From Prochlorococcus sp. AG-402-O16 (GTDB taxonomy: Bacteria > Cyanobacteriota > Cyanobacteriia > PCC-6307 > Cyanobiaceae): a DNA stretch of 48,503 nt. The stretch is taken from assembly GCA_003216415.1 (NCBI GenBank), contig QCIY01000011.1, positions 1-48,503 of the forward strand, written 5' to 3'. The notes under the pieces are model-generated. The model was given only the letters and a program-made list of their open reading frames with translations. It ran no database searches and was not told the origin of the DNA. Shown here piece after piece: positions 9,291 through 19,533 of this stretch. Numbering within the stretch: position 1 is the first letter of the stretch; each line of letters opens with the position of its first letter. The position numbers were made by a program, and so were the translations under genes.

Positions 9291-10742
9291 TCATACTTTT
9301 TTTAGAGATGGGTCAGCGGATTGTCCAAAAGAAAATTTTTCAACTTCAGCAAAATCTGGTGATGGTTCCTTTATTCCACAAACATCTTTATACATAATTT
9401 CGTATTCTAGAGCTGATCGTTGCCAACTAAACTCTTGACTCATAGCTCTTTTTTGCAATAACTCCCAGCTATCTTTATGCCTGAAGGCCTCCCAAGACCT
9501 TACTAAAGCAGTATAGAAATCTATAGGCTCAAAGCGATCAAAACAAAAACCTGTACCAATATTATTTTCTGGATCGTGGGGGAGAACGGTATCAACTAAA
9601 CCTCCAACTCGCCTTACTATTGGAATAGAACCATACCTCATGGCAAGGAGTTGACTAATACCACAAGGTTCAAATCTACTTGGCATTAAAAATGCATCAG
9701 ACCCCCCATATATAAGTCTTGATAAAGAATCATCATAGGTAAGGAATACTGAAAATCTACCAGGATAATCTAATGCAAGTTGCCATAATCCAGACTCTAA
9801 ATATCTATCTCCAGTACCTAAAACAGCAATTTGCGAGTCGGTATATGCTAAAAGTCTTCTTGACACTTGTAAAAGTAAGTCGACTCCTTTCTGATCAACC
9901 AACCTACTTACCATACCTAAAAGATATTTTTTAGTATTAACTTCAAGACCCATTTCTCTCTGAAGAATTTTCTTATTTTCCAGCCTATTTTCTAAATTCT
10001 TAAGGTTAAACTGTGCAGGTAAAACTGAATCTTTGGCTGGATTCCATTCATCTAAATCTATACCATTAAGAATTCCCCTTAATTTACCTGATATATAGTT
10101 GAGTAATCCTTCAAGGCTTTCCCCATATTCTTGGGTTTTAATTTCATCAGCATAAGTTGGAGAAACAGCATTTACTCTATCTGCATACAACATAGCGGCA
10201 GCCATTGTATGGTCTCCATGCATATACCAAGGACACCAAGTCATTTTTTCTAGTTTCCATCTCCAAGGACCTTGATATTTTAAATTATGAATTGTGAAGA
10301 CAGTGCTAATTTCGGGGTCCTGATGCATCCACACAGGAATCATTCCAGTGTGCCAATCATGGCAATGGAGAACTTGAGGTTTCCAACAATTCCAGGCAAA
10401 TTCTGCAGTGGCACTAGCAAAAAAGGTAAAGCGCCAGTCCTCATTTTCGCCTCCATATATTTGTTCAGAGTCAAATGTTGGATGACCTACTAAGTAAATT
10501 ACATAATTATGAATTGGATGTTTTGCTTCATATACTGCGAAATCAGTGCCCATTGTATTTGCTCTAAAGACTGGTTCATTCGACACCTCTAAAAGACTCC
10601 ACAATTTCCCATATCCTGGAATTATTACCCTTACATCGTGACCAAGTTTTATTAAAGACGGAGGTAACGAACCAACCACATCTCCCATACCTCCAACTTT
10701 GATCATTGGAGCACATTCAGCAGCGGCAAGAAGAATTCTCAT
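9291..10742 (-). CDS. glgA: Glycogen synthase (ADP-glucose, GT5)
   Basis: Elongates alpha-1,4-glucan from ADP-glucose to store carbon as glycogen; branching is supplied by glgB at 37951. It is 483 residues. The ADP-glucose-binding [10 protein letters not shown] lies at 15-24, the HCHDWHTG stretch near 126, IHNLKYQG near 151, and the GT-B C-terminal motif SRFEPCG at 355-361. All are intact, and the length fits bacterial GlgA. It starts 35 bases beyond the menB stop and 12 bases ahead of murF, so it is probably co-transcribed with both although the functions differ. Confidence 0.97.
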   Translation of the reverse strand: MRILLAAAECAPMIKVGGMGDVVGSLPPSLIKLGHDVRVIIPGYGKLWSLLEVSNEPVFRANTMGTDFAVYEAKHPIHNYVIYLVGHPTFDSEQIYGGENEDWRFTFFASATAEFAWNCWKPQVLHCHDWHTGMIPVWMHQDPEISTVFTIHNLKYQGPWRWKLEKMTWCPWYMHGDHTMAAAMLYADRVNAVSPTYADEIKTQEYGESLEGLLNYISGKLRGILNGIDLDEWNPAKDSVLPAQFNLKNLENRLENKKILQREMGLEVNTKKYLLGMVSRLVDQKGVDLLLQVSRRLLAYTDSQIAVLGTGDRYLESGLWQLALDYPGRFSVFLTYDDSLSRLIYGGSDAFLMPSRFEPCGISQLLAMRYGSIPIVRRVGGLVDTVLPHDPENNIGTGFCFDRFEPIDFYTALVRSWEAFRHKDSWELLQKRAMSQEFSWQRSALEYEIMYKDVCGIKEPSPDFAEVEKFSFGQSADPSLKKV

Positions 10743-10777
10743 TGATAATTATTTAAAAAGTTCTTTTGAAAAATAAA

Positions 10778-11635
10778 CTAGGGTGTCCACTTATAATCAG
10801 AAAAGTCTGGTGGACGCTTTTCAAGAAAGGCATCTCTACCTTCTTGAGCTTCTTCAGTCGAATAAAATAATTGAGTTGTGTATCCGGATAATTCTTGAAT
10901 ACCCGCAATCCCATCATTCTCCGCATTGAATGAAGCTTTAAGAATACGAATAGCAGTTGGACTATTTCGTAAAATCTCTCTTGCCCAGATTACACCCTCA
11001 GCTTCTAATTCTTCAATCTTTGTAATTGCATTTATCAAGCCCATCCTAAGAGCTTCCTTGGAATCATATTTTCTACATAAAAACCAAATTTCTTTTGCTT
11101 TTCTTTGGCCAACAAGTCTTGCCAAATAACTAGATCCAAATCCCGCATCAAAACTACCAACTCTTGGACCTGTTTGACCAAATATTGCATTCTCTGAGGC
11201 GATACTGAGATCGCATATTAAATGAAGTACCTGGCCTCCTCCAATTGCAAAACCAGGAACCAAGGCAATAACCACTTTAGGCAAACTTCTTATTAATCTT
11301 TGAAGTTCAAGTACATTTAATCTCTGCTTCCCTTCATCATTTTTATATCCATTTTTACCTCTTAGACTCTGATCACCTCCAGAGCAAAAGGAATAGATAC
11401 CCCTCTTGTCAGGTCCTGCACCCGTAAAGAGAACTACTCCAATATTTTCATCATTTCTTACGATATTAAATGCATTAATAAGTTCATCTATAGTTTGTGG
11501 CCTAAATGCATTTCTTTTTTCAGGCCGATTAATTGCAATTCTAGCAATTCCCTCATCTGATTTATGAAACAATATATCCTCATAAGATTTGCATTCTGAC
11601 CAATTTAAAGTTGTTTTACCAGGTAATACTTTCAT
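10778..11635 (-). CDS. menB: 1,4-dihydroxy-2-naphthoyl-CoA synthase
   Basis: Crotonase-fold enzyme that closes the naphthoquinol ring from O-succinylbenzoyl-CoA on the way to phylloquinone, the photosystem I cofactor in cyanobacteria. It is 285 residues. The MenB-specific SGGDQS is at 85-90, the oxyanion-hole stretch [12 protein letters not shown] at about 128-139, and the active-site [15 protein letters not shown] at 156-170 with Asp163. Other crotonases lack the FDAGFGSSY combination. AGGA lies three bases upstream of the ATG. Its start is 35 bases after menD, giving a menD-menB pair. Confidence 0.97.
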   Translation of the reverse strand: MKVLPGKTTLNWSECKSYEDILFHKSDEGIARIAINRPEKRNAFRPQTIDELINAFNIVRNDENIGVVLFTGAGPDKRGIYSFCSGGDQSLRGKNGYKNDEGKQRLNVLELQRLIRSLPKVVIALVPGFAIGGGQVLHLICDLSIASENAIFGQTGPRVGSFDAGFGSSYLARLVGQRKAKEIWFLCRKYDSKEALRMGLINAITKIEELEAEGVIWAREILRNSPTAIRILKASFNAENDGIAGIQELSGYTTQLFYSTEEAQEGRDAFLEKRPPDFSDYKWTP

Positions 11636-11670
11636 GAATCCTAATTATTCAAAGATAGAAAATAATAAAT

Positions 11671-13434
11671 TTAACTGCCAATTATTTTTTTTAGCAGGGC
11701 ATTTTTTTCAAAAATTTCATTTTCTGGATCAATATCAACTTTAATTATTACAGATTTCTGGATAGAAATGCTCCAATCGAATGCCTCTCGTAATTTTTTA
11801 AAATTTGTCACACTTTTAAAGTTTACTTGATACGCCTCTGCGAGTTTTGGCCAGTTTATTTCTTTAGGCATAAGAAATAGTTTTTTTAGATCATCTTCTT
11901 TTAAATTTTTTTTATAAATACGATTAAATATATTTCCGCCATTATTATTTATTAGAAGAATTGTTAAATTAATATCGATTGAATTTTCAATCAGCCAACC
12001 GTTTATATCGTGAACAAAAGCCAAATCTCCAGTTACGAGAAGTAGAGGATTTTTAATTCTAGAAATTCCTAATGCAAGGGATAAAGTACCGTCTATGCCA
12101 GAAGCCCCTCTAAAGCTGAAACAATTTCTTGTTAAAGTGGCATTCTCAGAAAATGTAAGCCAATCTCTAATCGGGCTACTCGCGGAAAGCATTATTGGAT
12201 TTTCAGCTGGCCAAAGTTTTGGGACAAGATTTGCAAGCTTATACTCAGTAATTTGATTTTCATTAGTAATTTTCTCTTTTAAAATTTCTTTAATTTGCTC
12301 ACCTTCCTCCATTAGATTTAGGGCTAAAGGAGTAAGAGACTTTTTGTTTTTTTCGTTAATTGATAATTCTTCTAACAATAGAGTAGTAAAATTTAGTAGC
12401 CCAAAATCATATTCAAATGATTTTTTTATAGGGTCCAATTTTCTATAGTTTTTTTCTTTTATAAGAATTTGTATCCCTTCGAAGGTTGTTAAAAACTTCT
12501 CCAAATCAATTGAGGATGACATAGGACCAAGCCTCAAAAGTTGATGACAATTAATTAAATTCTTATTTTTTCTTAGGACTAATTCCCAATTCACAACTAA
12601 ACCTCTCAACTCAGAAGAAACGCCTGAAACAGGATCAGCAAATACTGGCCAACCACTAATTTCTTGTAATTTTTCTAAAGATTTATTGAAAGAAGATAAG
12701 TCGTTTATGGAACCTTGATAGGGACCTACCAAAATAATGCCAGATTCATTTAAATTTAAACTTTTTGAAATTTCTAAGAATTTGTTTTTATCAGACTTTA
12801 TTTCAAATTCCTCAAAGACATATTTTTTCTTTAAATAAATTCTCTCAAAAACCTCTAAAACATTTTTTTGATTTAAAAAGGAAATACCTAAAGGTTTATC
12901 AATGGGAATATTTAAATGAATAGGACCAGGAAAAGTGGATATTTGTTTCTCAGTAATTCGAACTAAATTTAAGATTTCATTTTCTTGTGTTTCATGGAGT
13001 CCATTTAGATTTGTACTTAAAACTCTTCTGCAGACTGAACTCAAAAAATCTTCTTGATTTACTGTTTGATTGGCCCCACAATCTTTTAATCTTAAGGGTC
13101 TATCAGCAGTAAGAAATATAATTCCTTTACAAGATCTGTCAGCCTCGACTGCTGCTGGCAATAGATTGCTTACGGCAGTTCCAGAAGTGGTAATAACTAA
13201 AGAAAGATTCCCTGATGCAGCAGAAATTCCAAGAGAGTGGAATCCTGCAGATCTCTCATCTATTGAATTAAAAATATTTACCAGTCCTAATTTATTTAAT
13301 TCTCCAGCAGCTATTGCTATAGGTGCTGATCTACTACCAGGACATAGTATGAAATTTTGAACTCCTATTTTTATAAGAAGATTTAAAAGTTGTAAACTTC
13401 TAAGAAAATTTTTGCATTCAATAGATGATGTCAT
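11671..13434 (-). CDS. menD: SEPHCHC synthase (2-succinyl-5-enolpyruvyl-6-hydroxy-3-cyclohexene-1-carboxylate synthase)
   Basis: Thiamin-diphosphate enzyme that joins 2-oxoglutarate to isochorismate, the first committed step of phylloquinone synthesis. It is 587 residues. The N-terminal Pyr domain has [12 protein letters not shown] and the catalytic glutamate in [13 protein letters not shown]. The C-terminal PP domain has the ThDP/Mg motif beginning TGDLAFVHD and ending NNNGGNIF. The ordering and motifs are those of MenD rather than acetolactate synthase. The start ATG is at 13432-13434. It diverges from lepB over a 50-base gap that must hold both promoters, and heads the menD-menB-glgA-murF unit. 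Confidence 0.95.
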   Translation of the reverse strand: MTSSIECKNFLRSLQLLNLLIKIGVQNFILCPGSRSAPIAIAAGELNKLGLVNIFNSIDERSAGFHSLGISAASGNLSLVITTSGTAVSNLLPAAVEADRSCKGIIFLTADRPLRLKDCGANQTVNQEDFLSSVCRRVLSTNLNGLHETQENEILNLVRITEKQISTFPGPIHLNIPIDKPLGISFLNQKNVLEVFERIYLKKKYVFEEFEIKSDKNKFLEISKSLNLNESGIILVGPYQGSINDLSSFNKSLEKLQEISGWPVFADPVSGVSSELRGLVVNWELVLRKNKNLINCHQLLRLGPMSSSIDLEKFLTTFEGIQILIKEKNYRKLDPIKKSFEYDFGLLNFTTLLLEELSINEKNKKSLTPLALNLMEEGEQIKEILKEKITNENQITEYKLANLVPKLWPAENPIMLSASSPIRDWLTFSENATLTRNCFSFRGASGIDGTLSLALGISRIKNPLLLVTGDLAFVHDINGWLIENSIDINLTILLINNNGGNIFNRIYKKNLKEDDLKKLFLMPKEINWPKLAEAYQVNFKSVTNFKKLREAFDWSISIQKSVIIKVDIDPENEIFEKNALLKKIIGS

Positions 13435-13484
13435 AATTTATATAAACGCTTTTGGATTTTCCTTATAACTGAATTAAATAAAAC

Positions 13485-14069
13485 ATGTCTACAACTCAAG
13501 AAAAAAGAAATTCAATACTAAAGGATTTAAAAAATCTTTTAATCTGGATATCTATTGCTTTAATTATACGATGGCAGGTTATAGAGCCAAGATGGATCCC
13601 ATCAGGTTCAATGCTTCCAACTCTTCAAATACAAGATAAAATTCTTGTTGAGAAAGTAACCCCTAAAATTACATCCAAATCAAATCTTTCAAAATTAAAA
13701 AATAAAATAGTTGTTTTTAACGTTCCGGAACAATTAATTAATGCTGGTTATGAAGCAGATACTGCATTAATAAAAAGAGTGATTGGAATACCTGGAGACA
13801 GGGTAGAAGTAAGAGACGGTAATCTTTACTTAAATGATATCGCTCAAAAAAATTACGTTTTTGACAAAAATATTAATTATTCTATAGGGCCTTTTATTGT
13901 CCCAGAAGAGTCATTATGGGTAATGGGAGATAATAGAAATAACAGTATGGACTCACATATTTGGGGGTTTTTACCCTATGAAAAGGTTATTGGTAAAGCT
14001 ATTTTTAGATATTGGCCGTTTAATAAAATTGGACCTATTCGGTTCCCTGCCCTTAATAATTTAGATTAA
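13485..14069 (+). CDS. lepB: Signal peptidase I
   Basis: Membrane serine protease that removes signal peptides from proteins exported by Sec or Tat, here acting at the cytoplasmic and perhaps thylakoid membranes. It is 194 residues, typical of short cyanobacterial forms. One transmembrane helix spans about 16-32. The nucleophile Ser42 is in PSGSMLPTLQ and the general-base Lys97 in ALIKRVIGIPGD; box E is GDNRNNSMDSHIWG. The start ATG is at 13485. It is followed after 45 bases by a DUF760 gene. Paralogues are common in cyanobacteria, so the numbering (lepB1 or lepB2) cannot be set from here. Confidence 0.95.
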   Translation: MSTTQEKRNSILKDLKNLLIWISIALIIRWQVIEPRWIPSGSMLPTLQIQDKILVEKVTPKITSKSNLSKLKNKIVVFNVPEQLINAGYEADTALIKRVIGIPGDRVEVRDGNLYLNDIAQKNYVFDKNINYSIGPFIVPEESLWVMGDNRNNSMDSHIWGFLPYEKVIGKAIFRYWPFNKIGPIRFPALNNLD

Positions 14070-14114
14070 TGGGTACATGATGTTGTAGGGTTTTTATATC
14101 TTGAAGCTGTAGAA

Positions 14115-14450
14115 ATGTTTAATCCAGAATTTCTTGCTACTGAAAATAATGATCCAAACGATGAGAATGATTTAATCCAATATTTACAAAAACAATCTCC
14201 AGAAGTTTTGCAAAGAGTAGCAAAATCAGCTAGTGAAGATATTCAAGAAATTATTAGACATAATGTTCAAGGTCTTCTTGGAATGCTTCCTTCAGATCAA
14301 TTTGATGTAAAAATAACATCTTCAAAAGACAACATTGCTAATTTATTATCTTCTGCAATGATGACAGGATATTTCTTAAGACAAATGGAGCAAAGAAAAG
14401 AGCTGGAACAAACTCTTAAAAATGATGAAAACATGTCTATTGAAGAATAA
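14115..14450 (+). CDS. DUF760 family protein
   Basis: Small soluble protein of 111 residues of the DUF760 family, found in cyanobacteria and plastids and without an assigned role. The recognisable core is about 21-98: an acidic N-terminus, LIQYLQKQSPEVLQRVAKS, then IIRHNVQGLLGMLPSDQFDV and LLSSAMMTGYFLRQMEQR. All of it looks alpha-helical, with no signal peptide or membrane segment. It follows lepB by 45 bases and converges on the DUF4336 gene with six bases between the stops. Family recognition is good, function unknown. Confidence 0.82.
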   Translation: MFNPEFLATENNDPNDENDLIQYLQKQSPEVLQRVAKSASEDIQEIIRHNVQGLLGMLPSDQFDVKITSSKDNIANLLSSAMMTGYFLRQMEQRKELEQTLKNDENMSIEE

Positions 14451-14456
14451 TAGTTT

Positions 14457-15629
14457 TTAAAGATTTACTTCTTCAGGAATTATTCCTAATTCAAACAACT
14501 TTTTATATAAAACCATCAAAAATTTATTATCCTCAGGAAGTTTGTCCCATTTTTGGGAATTAATTTCATTAATTAATTTTTGACAATCTTCTATTGTAAA
14601 TTTTATAGGTGCCGTAAAATGTGCTGGAATTAAATATTCCATATCTTCAAAAGACTTGATATTTTCTAACCATTCAAGTAACACTTCTTTTGAACGCGGA
14701 AAAATTAATTTTTGTAAAACTGGTGCAATTTGAATCTTAGGAGCATCTTTACCCATAATTTCAAGAAGAGAGGATTCCCAATCTTCTTCCCATAAAAAGG
14801 GATAAATACCGAAATGAGATCTCCAATTTCTAAGATCTTTTTTGAATGAATACTTAAATATTTCTTTTAAGGGTGGAATATTTAATTTACCTGGTTTCAA
14901 AAAAGATGAAAATAAGACTAACCTTTTCCATCCTTTTTTTCTTTGTTCAATGGCGTCAATCAAAGGTTCATCTCCTCTCTCTCTAGAGTGAAAAAGAAGT
15001 GGAGTTGGATCAAAATTAAATATCTCAGGTGGTGTGGAGTCTATTCCAACTATTGCGTCAGTTACATGAAGGGTTTTCGTAGGATAATGGAAACAGCTTA
15101 TCTCCTGATATCTTCCAAGACCTAAATTCAGTGGGCCTAATGAAGACCATTTAAAGGAGTTTGTATGTGGAGTACCTTCCTCAAAAAGTATTCTAGATCT
15201 TTTTGATGGAATTCCTAAAAAATCTAGTGGTAGATTTATTGGGAAACTCCACTGTCCAGGGCAAAGCCAAATTTCTGCATCTTTAAAAATTCTTGAAAGA
15301 GCTGGCAGTCCGATTTTATGTTCTAGTCCAGAGGCAGTCGGTAGAATTATTGTTTTTACTTTGCCATGAATCGCAATTAATTTTTCTAACTCATTTATTA
15401 ATTCTTTTGTAGGCGGCAGTGGATTTATTAGCATCAATCCATTATCAACCTTTATTACCGTCATTCTTATTGGAACTGCAACATAATAAAGTCCCTGTAT
15501 TTGTTCCAAGGACCATATTTGATCAGGAATTAATTCTCTTAAAATTGTTTTCTTTTTTCCATAAGGATATAAGGGGAATAATGGCCACCAATTCCACTTT
15601 TTATTTAAAGTTTCTTCCACCACTATCAT
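14457..15629 (-). CDS. DUF4336 protein (degenerate metallo-beta-lactamase-like fold) coupled to Mn transporter
   Basis: Protein of 390 residues of the DUF4336 family, known from cyanobacteria and algae, with no established function. The stretch VDNGLMLINPLPPT (61-74), then ILPTASGLEHKIGLPAL (about 95-111, His104), later TLHVTDAIVG and near the end LIPAHFTAP, follows the order of metal-binding strands of the metallo-beta-lactamase fold. The canonical HxHxDH is not intact. There is no signal peptide. The ATG overlaps the TGA of mntB by four bases (ATGA), which implies translational coupling to the Mn transporter. A role in metal handling is only inferred from that context. Confidence 0.8.
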   Translation of the reverse strand: MIVVEETLNKKWNWWPLFPLYPYGKKKTILRELIPDQIWSLEQIQGLYYVAVPIRMTVIKVDNGLMLINPLPPTKELINELEKLIAIHGKVKTIILPTASGLEHKIGLPALSRIFKDAEIWLCPGQWSFPINLPLDFLGIPSKRSRILFEEGTPHTNSFKWSSLGPLNLGLGRYQEISCFHYPTKTLHVTDAIVGIDSTPPEIFNFDPTPLLFHSRERGDEPLIDAIEQRKKGWKRLVLFSSFLKPGKLNIPPLKEIFKYSFKKDLRNWRSHFGIYPFLWEEDWESSLLEIMGKDAPKIQIAPVLQKLIFPRSKEVLLEWLENIKSFEDMEYLIPAHFTAPIKFTIEDCQKLINEINSQKWDKLPEDNKFLMVLYKKLFELGIIPEEVNL

Positions 15630-16498
15630 TTATACCCTGCAAATAATTTCTTTAACTTAAATATTCCGTATCTTGGAGCGAATAAAAAAGCAAATAAAAA
15701 TATAAAAGTTTGTGCCAAGACAATTGATCCACCTGTTTCAAGATCGAACCAAAAACTAACATAGATTCCTATTAGGCTCGAGATAATTGCACTTAATACT
15801 GAAATTACTGTCATATTATCAAACTTATCCGTAAGTAGATATGCTGTAGCCCCTGGTGTAATCAACATCGCAACTACCAAAATAATTCCAACAGACTGCA
15901 AGCCCACAACAGCTGCCAAAGATAAGCATGTGAGGAGTAAATAATGAAGAAAAAATACGTTAATCCCAACTGTTTTTGCATGCCTAGGATCAAAACAATA
16001 AAGCATTAAATCTTTTCTAAAAATTGATAAAAGGATTACTACCAATAAAGAAATAAATATAGTTTGTTTTACATCTGAAAGTGATATTCCTAATGGACTA
16101 CCAAAAAGAATAGAGTGTAGATCAATATTACTTTTAATCTTAGAAACCAATACTATTCCAAGAGCGAAAAATCCAGTAAATACCAACCCAATAACCGTAT
16201 CTTCCTTGACTCTAGATTTCTGCTTAATAAACCCTATCAATGCTACAGAACCAACTCCGAAAATAAATGCCCCTAATGAGAAAGGAAGACCTAATGCATA
16301 AGCAACCACAACCCCAGGCATTACTGAATGAGACACTGCATCTCCCATTAAAGCCCAACCTTTAAGAGTCAAAAAACTTGATAGAAAACCACAAACAGCT
16401 GCAACTAAAGAACTCATAAGAAGTGCTTTTCTCATAAAGTCATGAGTTAAAGGATCTGTTATAAATGAATCTAAAGTTAAAAAAGAACAGAGCTCCAT
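15626..16498 (-). CDS. mntB: Manganese ABC transporter permease (ABC-3 family)
   Basis: Integral membrane subunit that carries Mn2+ across the cytoplasmic membrane. It is 290 residues with about eight hydrophobic segments. Conserved ABC-3 features are GDAVSHSVMPGVVVAYALG (about 53-71), the coupling region FDPRHAKTVGIN (about 169-180) and LLVVAMLITPGATAYLLTD-like sequence near 205-225. Zn and Mn permeases look alike; Mn is preferred because of the substrate-binding protein two genes upstream. The gene starts 12 bases after mntA and its TGA overlaps the start of the DUF4336 gene. Confidence 0.92.
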   Translation of the reverse strand: MELCSFLTLDSFITDPLTHDFMRKALLMSSLVAAVCGFLSSFLTLKGWALMGDAVSHSVMPGVVVAYALGLPFSLGAFIFGVGSVALIGFIKQKSRVKEDTVIGLVFTGFFALGIVLVSKIKSNIDLHSILFGSPLGISLSDVKQTIFISLLVVILLSIFRKDLMLYCFDPRHAKTVGINVFFLHYLLLTCLSLAAVVGLQSVGIILVVAMLITPGATAYLLTDKFDNMTVISVLSAIISSLIGIYVSFWFDLETGGSIVLAQTFIFLFAFLFAPRYGIFKLKKLFAGYK

Positions 16499-16510
16499 AT
16501 AATTTAAAAT

Positions 16511-17275
16511 TTAGGATTCAGGTCCAAACAAGAAATCAGGTGAGATCCCTCCAAAAGTGGTTGTAATATTTTCAGGGGTAAACACTTCAGAGGTCTCGCC
16601 ATAAGCTACAACAGTTTTATTTATTAAAAGAACCAAATCACAAAATTCTCGGACATGAATCATATCGTGCGTTGATAATAATATAGTTTTCCCCTCATTT
16701 TTAAATTGAATAAATAATTCCGAGATAAGTTTCTCAGTTCTTATATCAACACCTGAAAAAGGCTCATCAAGAAGTAATATTGACGCTCTTTGCGCAATTG
16801 CTCTAGCTAAAAAAGTTCGTTTTCTCTGACCTCCAGATAAGTTTCCAATAGGTGAAGATAAATGATCAGTAAGATCAACTCTATCAATAGCATCTTTAAC
16901 CGCCTGAACATCAGACTCTCTAGGACACCTAAAAATATTCATCGAACCATATCTTCCCATCATCACCACATCCCAAACACTTATTGGAAATTGACTATCA
17001 ATTCCCTCATTTTGAGGAACATAAGCAATTGTCTGATCTTTTTGGGCAGTTCTTACAGACTCTCCATTTATTCTAATTTTTCCCTTTGAAATATTTACAA
17101 AGCCAGTTAAAGCATTAAAAAAAGTTGTTTTACCAGCCCCATTCATCCCTACTAACCCACAAATCTGGCCAGGTTTCAATTTTAAATTAGCATCATACAA
17201 AGCCACCTTGCCGTTATAATCTACACAAATATTCTCTGCATCAATCCTAAAGTTTTGATAATTGATTGTTTCCAT
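16511..17275 (-). CDS. mntA: Manganese ABC transporter ATP-binding protein
   Basis: ATPase subunit that powers the Mn importer at the inner face of the cytoplasmic membrane. It is 254 residues. Walker A is GMNGAGKTT at 43-51, the Q-loop is in YVPQNEGID near 85-93, the signature LSGGQ is at 146-150, Walker B LLLDE at 167-171, and the switch histidine is in STHDMIHV. All are intact. The gene lies three bases after the mntC stop. The order binding protein, ATPase, permease matches mntCAB of Synechocystis. Confidence 0.94.
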   Translation of the reverse strand: METINYQNFRIDAENICVDYNGKVALYDANLKLKPGQICGLVGMNGAGKTTFFNALTGFVNISKGKIRINGESVRTAQKDQTIAYVPQNEGIDSQFPISVWDVVMMGRYGSMNIFRCPRESDVQAVKDAIDRVDLTDHLSSPIGNLSGGQRKRTFLARAIAQRASILLLDEPFSGVDIRTEKLISELFIQFKNEGKTILLSTHDMIHVREFCDLVLLINKTVVAYGETSEVFTPENITTTFGGISPDFLFGPES

Positions 17276-17278
17276 AAT

Positions 17279-18178
17279 TCAAAAAAGCCCTTTTTTAATC
17301 AAATTCAAATTATGCTCAAGCATTTTTATATAGGAACTAGCAGGCCCACTATCATCAGATAATGAATCAACAAAAAGATTTCCTCCAAAATTAGCCCCAG
17401 TTTCGTTTGCAACAACCATTTGAGATTCGTTACTTACAGTACTTTCGCAAAATACAGATGGGACATTTTTTTCTTTAACTAGTGAGATTGTTCTTGTCAT
17501 TCTTTTGGGAGTAATTTGACTCTCAGCATTAACTGGCCACAAATAAACTTCCTTTAATCCATAATCATTTGTTAAATATGAAAAAGCACCTTCACAACTT
17601 ACTAGATACCTCCTTTCTTTATTTAAGTTATTAATAAAAAGTGAGAATTCTTTATCTATTTTAGAGAGTTTATCTTTATAAATTTTTCCATTTTCTTCAA
17701 ATAATGTCCTTTTAGATGGCCTCAATTCTGATAAAGAATCCACTAGAATATCTACGTATAGAATCCCTCTTTTTGGAGAAATCCAGGCATGAGGATTAGG
17801 TTTCCCTTTATAAAAATCTTCACTAATAAAAATAGGATCTAAATCTTCCGCGACAGTAATTCTTTTAACTTTTAAATTAGAAACAAATTTTTCAGCCCAT
17901 AATTCAAATCCAAATCCATTATCAATAAAAACAAAAGCACTAGATGCATTTACTAAATCGCTTGGAGTTGGTTGGTAGCCATGAACTTCAACTCCAGGTT
18001 TCGTTATTGATCTAACAATAAAATCATCTTTAGCAACATTGCTAATTATGTCCGCCAAAACAGTGAAACTTGCCAGTATTACTTCTTTAGTTTCATTTTT
18101 ATTTGATATTTTCTTACATGAGCTTGAAACAAGAGAGAGCAGGAGTAACAAACTAAAAAAAATAATATTTTTTCTCAT
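17279..18178 (-). CDS. mntC: Manganese-binding lipoprotein of ABC transporter (cluster A-I)
   Basis: Periplasmic metal-binding protein that delivers Mn2+ to the MntAB importer, supplying the Mn cluster of photosystem II. It is 299 residues. A lipoprotein signal ends at Cys21 (VSSSC). The expected ligands are His66 in EVHGYQP, His130 in NPHAW, Glu196 in SCEGAFSYL and Asp271 in FVDSLSDDSG; this His-His-Glu-Asp set is that of PsaA/MntC-type proteins. No His-rich loop of ZnuA type is present. Cys195 and Cys244 are 49 apart, the same spacing as the disulfide pair described for Synechocystis MntC. Mn specificity is therefore well supported, though not proven. Confidence 0.93.
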   Translation of the reverse strand: MRKNIIFFSLLLLLSLVSSSCKKISNKNETKEVILASFTVLADIISNVAKDDFIVRSITKPGVEVHGYQPTPSDLVNASSAFVFIDNGFGFELWAEKFVSNLKVKRITVAEDLDPIFISEDFYKGKPNPHAWISPKRGILYVDILVDSLSELRPSKRTLFEENGKIYKDKLSKIDKEFSLFINNLNKERRYLVSCEGAFSYLTNDYGLKEVYLWPVNAESQITPKRMTRTISLVKEKNVPSVFCESTVSNESQMVVANETGANFGGNLFVDSLSDDSGPASSYIKMLEHNLNLIKKGLF

Positions 18179-18198
18179 ATTTAAGATTCATCCTTAGA

Positions 18199-19533
18199 TT
18201 ATGAACTAAAAGATAGTTTCATAAGTGGTTTTCTAAGATCAGAAATAAATCCTTTCCAATTTATTTTTTCTTTTTCAAAAGCTTTTTCAACAATTTTCTC
18301 AGAATTTTTCTTTATAAAATCTAAATCAGGTTCTTCTACTCCTTTTGTTATTGCCATAAAATCAGCCAAAGAACTTGATACTACTCTTGTTAAATAAGCA
18401 GCACTGACAGCCTGAAATGTTCCAGAGACAAGCCAATTTGGGCCATGTAATTTTGTTATGCCAATTAGAGTCTGTCCACTCCATTCAATAACTCCCTGAG
18501 CAATTGCAGTCTTTAGAATCTCTTTAGATACTTTATCTAAAATCTCAGGAGACCAATTACATCCCCATATAGACTTAATTTCTTTAATCATTAATGAATT
18601 TAGTACTGTCATTGCCATAACATCAATTGATGGGATAGGAGATAAGAAAACAGTTGTCGCGACAAGAATTTGATTTTTTCTTTGTATACCTTTTAACTGA
18701 ATTCTTCTTATCCCTTCAATTTCAGATTGCCAGGCAACATGAAGTTCTTTCAAGAGCCTTTTTTTAGTATTTTCAATATTTTTAGATGAACTTATGAAAA
18801 ACTTCCTTAACGAAAAAGGTATATTTGTTATTACATTCTTATTCACATCAAAAGTAATAATTTTATTTATAAAGTCACTTGAAATTTGAGACTTTAGATC
18901 TTCTATCTGATTTTTGGCATCTATTTCGTTGGAAGTTAAAGCCACCAACCAGATTGGCATATTTTTAGGAAACTTTTCCAGCCACAAAAAATCATTTGCC
19001 GACAAAGGCAAGTTTATAAAATACAAGATTGAATCACTCTTCAAAGCTTCTTCTGGAATAACTTGAGAAGAATTGTATTTAGGCAGTTTTTCGTATAAAT
19101 CAAAGTCAAACTTATCTGCTTTTAAATGACTTTTCAAAACAGACTGAAAACTTTGATAATCTTTTTGTCCAATGAAACTTATTTTTTCTTTTTCACATCT
19201 ATTAAGAATCGATTCAAGTATTTTTTGTCTTTTTGAATTCTGTTTTTCTAATTCATTTGTTGCTTCAAGTTCTTCAAAAAAATTTAAATCTTCATTACAT
19301 AGATTTATCCAACCATCTAAATTATTTGGCTCATTAAATATAGGCTTATCATTCTTCAAGTAAAAATATCCCCCCAAGCACAACGCAAAAAATCCTATTG
19401 AGCCGCCTGCAAAATGAATTAAGTCACTGACAAACCATTCCCCAAAACCTAACAATAATAAAATAATAAGAAAATTTTTTTTTGGAAACTTTATGAAATC
19501 CTTTAAAATGTTGTCTTTACTAATATCAAACAC
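18199..19533 (-). CDS. DUF697 (YcjF-like) membrane protein with no P-loop
   Basis: Protein of 444 residues. A hydrophobic pair near 20-60 suggests membrane attachment. The C-terminal third (about 270-430) matches DUF697: AWQSEIEGIRRIQLKGIQ, PIPSIDVMAMTVLNSLM, then amphipathic helices rich in Ala and Ser. DUF697 domains often follow a GTPase domain of the Era/TrmE type. Here the middle region keeps a pattern of strands and helices but has no GxxxxGK[ST], so GTP binding is unlikely. The start is GTG at 19531-19533; a TAA lies three codons further upstream. It precedes mntC by 20 bases and may head the Mn operon. Function unknown. Confidence 0.78.
   Translation of the reverse strand: MFDISKDNILKDFIKFPKKNFLIILLLLGFGEWFVSDLIHFAGGSIGFFALCLGGYFYLKNDKPIFNEPNNLDGWINLCNEDLNFFEELEATNELEKQNSKRQKILESILNRCEKEKISFIGQKDYQSFQSVLKSHLKADKFDFDLYEKLPKYNSSQVIPEEALKSDSILYFINLPLSANDFLWLEKFPKNMPIWLVALTSNEIDAKNQIEDLKSQISSDFINKIITFDVNKNVITNIPFSLRKFFISSSKNIENTKKRLLKELHVAWQSEIEGIRRIQLKGIQRKNQILVATTVFLSPIPSIDVMAMTVLNSLMIKEIKSIWGCNWSPEILDKVSKEILKTAIAQGVIEWSGQTLIGITKLHGPNWLVSGTFQAVSAAYLTRVVSSSLADFMAITKGVEEPDLDFIKKNSEKIVEKAFEKEKINWKGFISDLRKPLMKLSFSS

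Noticed and set aside
9007-9438. Plus-strand open frame of 143 codons
   Set aside because: It runs antisense to the start of murF and the end of glgA, both certain genes, and its protein has no recognisable features.
13070-13360. Plus-strand open frame of 96 codons
   Set aside because: Antisense within the N-terminal part of menD, with no start signal of its own.
14441-14475. TGAAGAA and TTCTTCA arms spanning the convergent DUF760 and DUF4336 stops
   Set aside because: Could be a bidirectional terminator, but the loop is long and there is no following T-run, so not listed as a feature.
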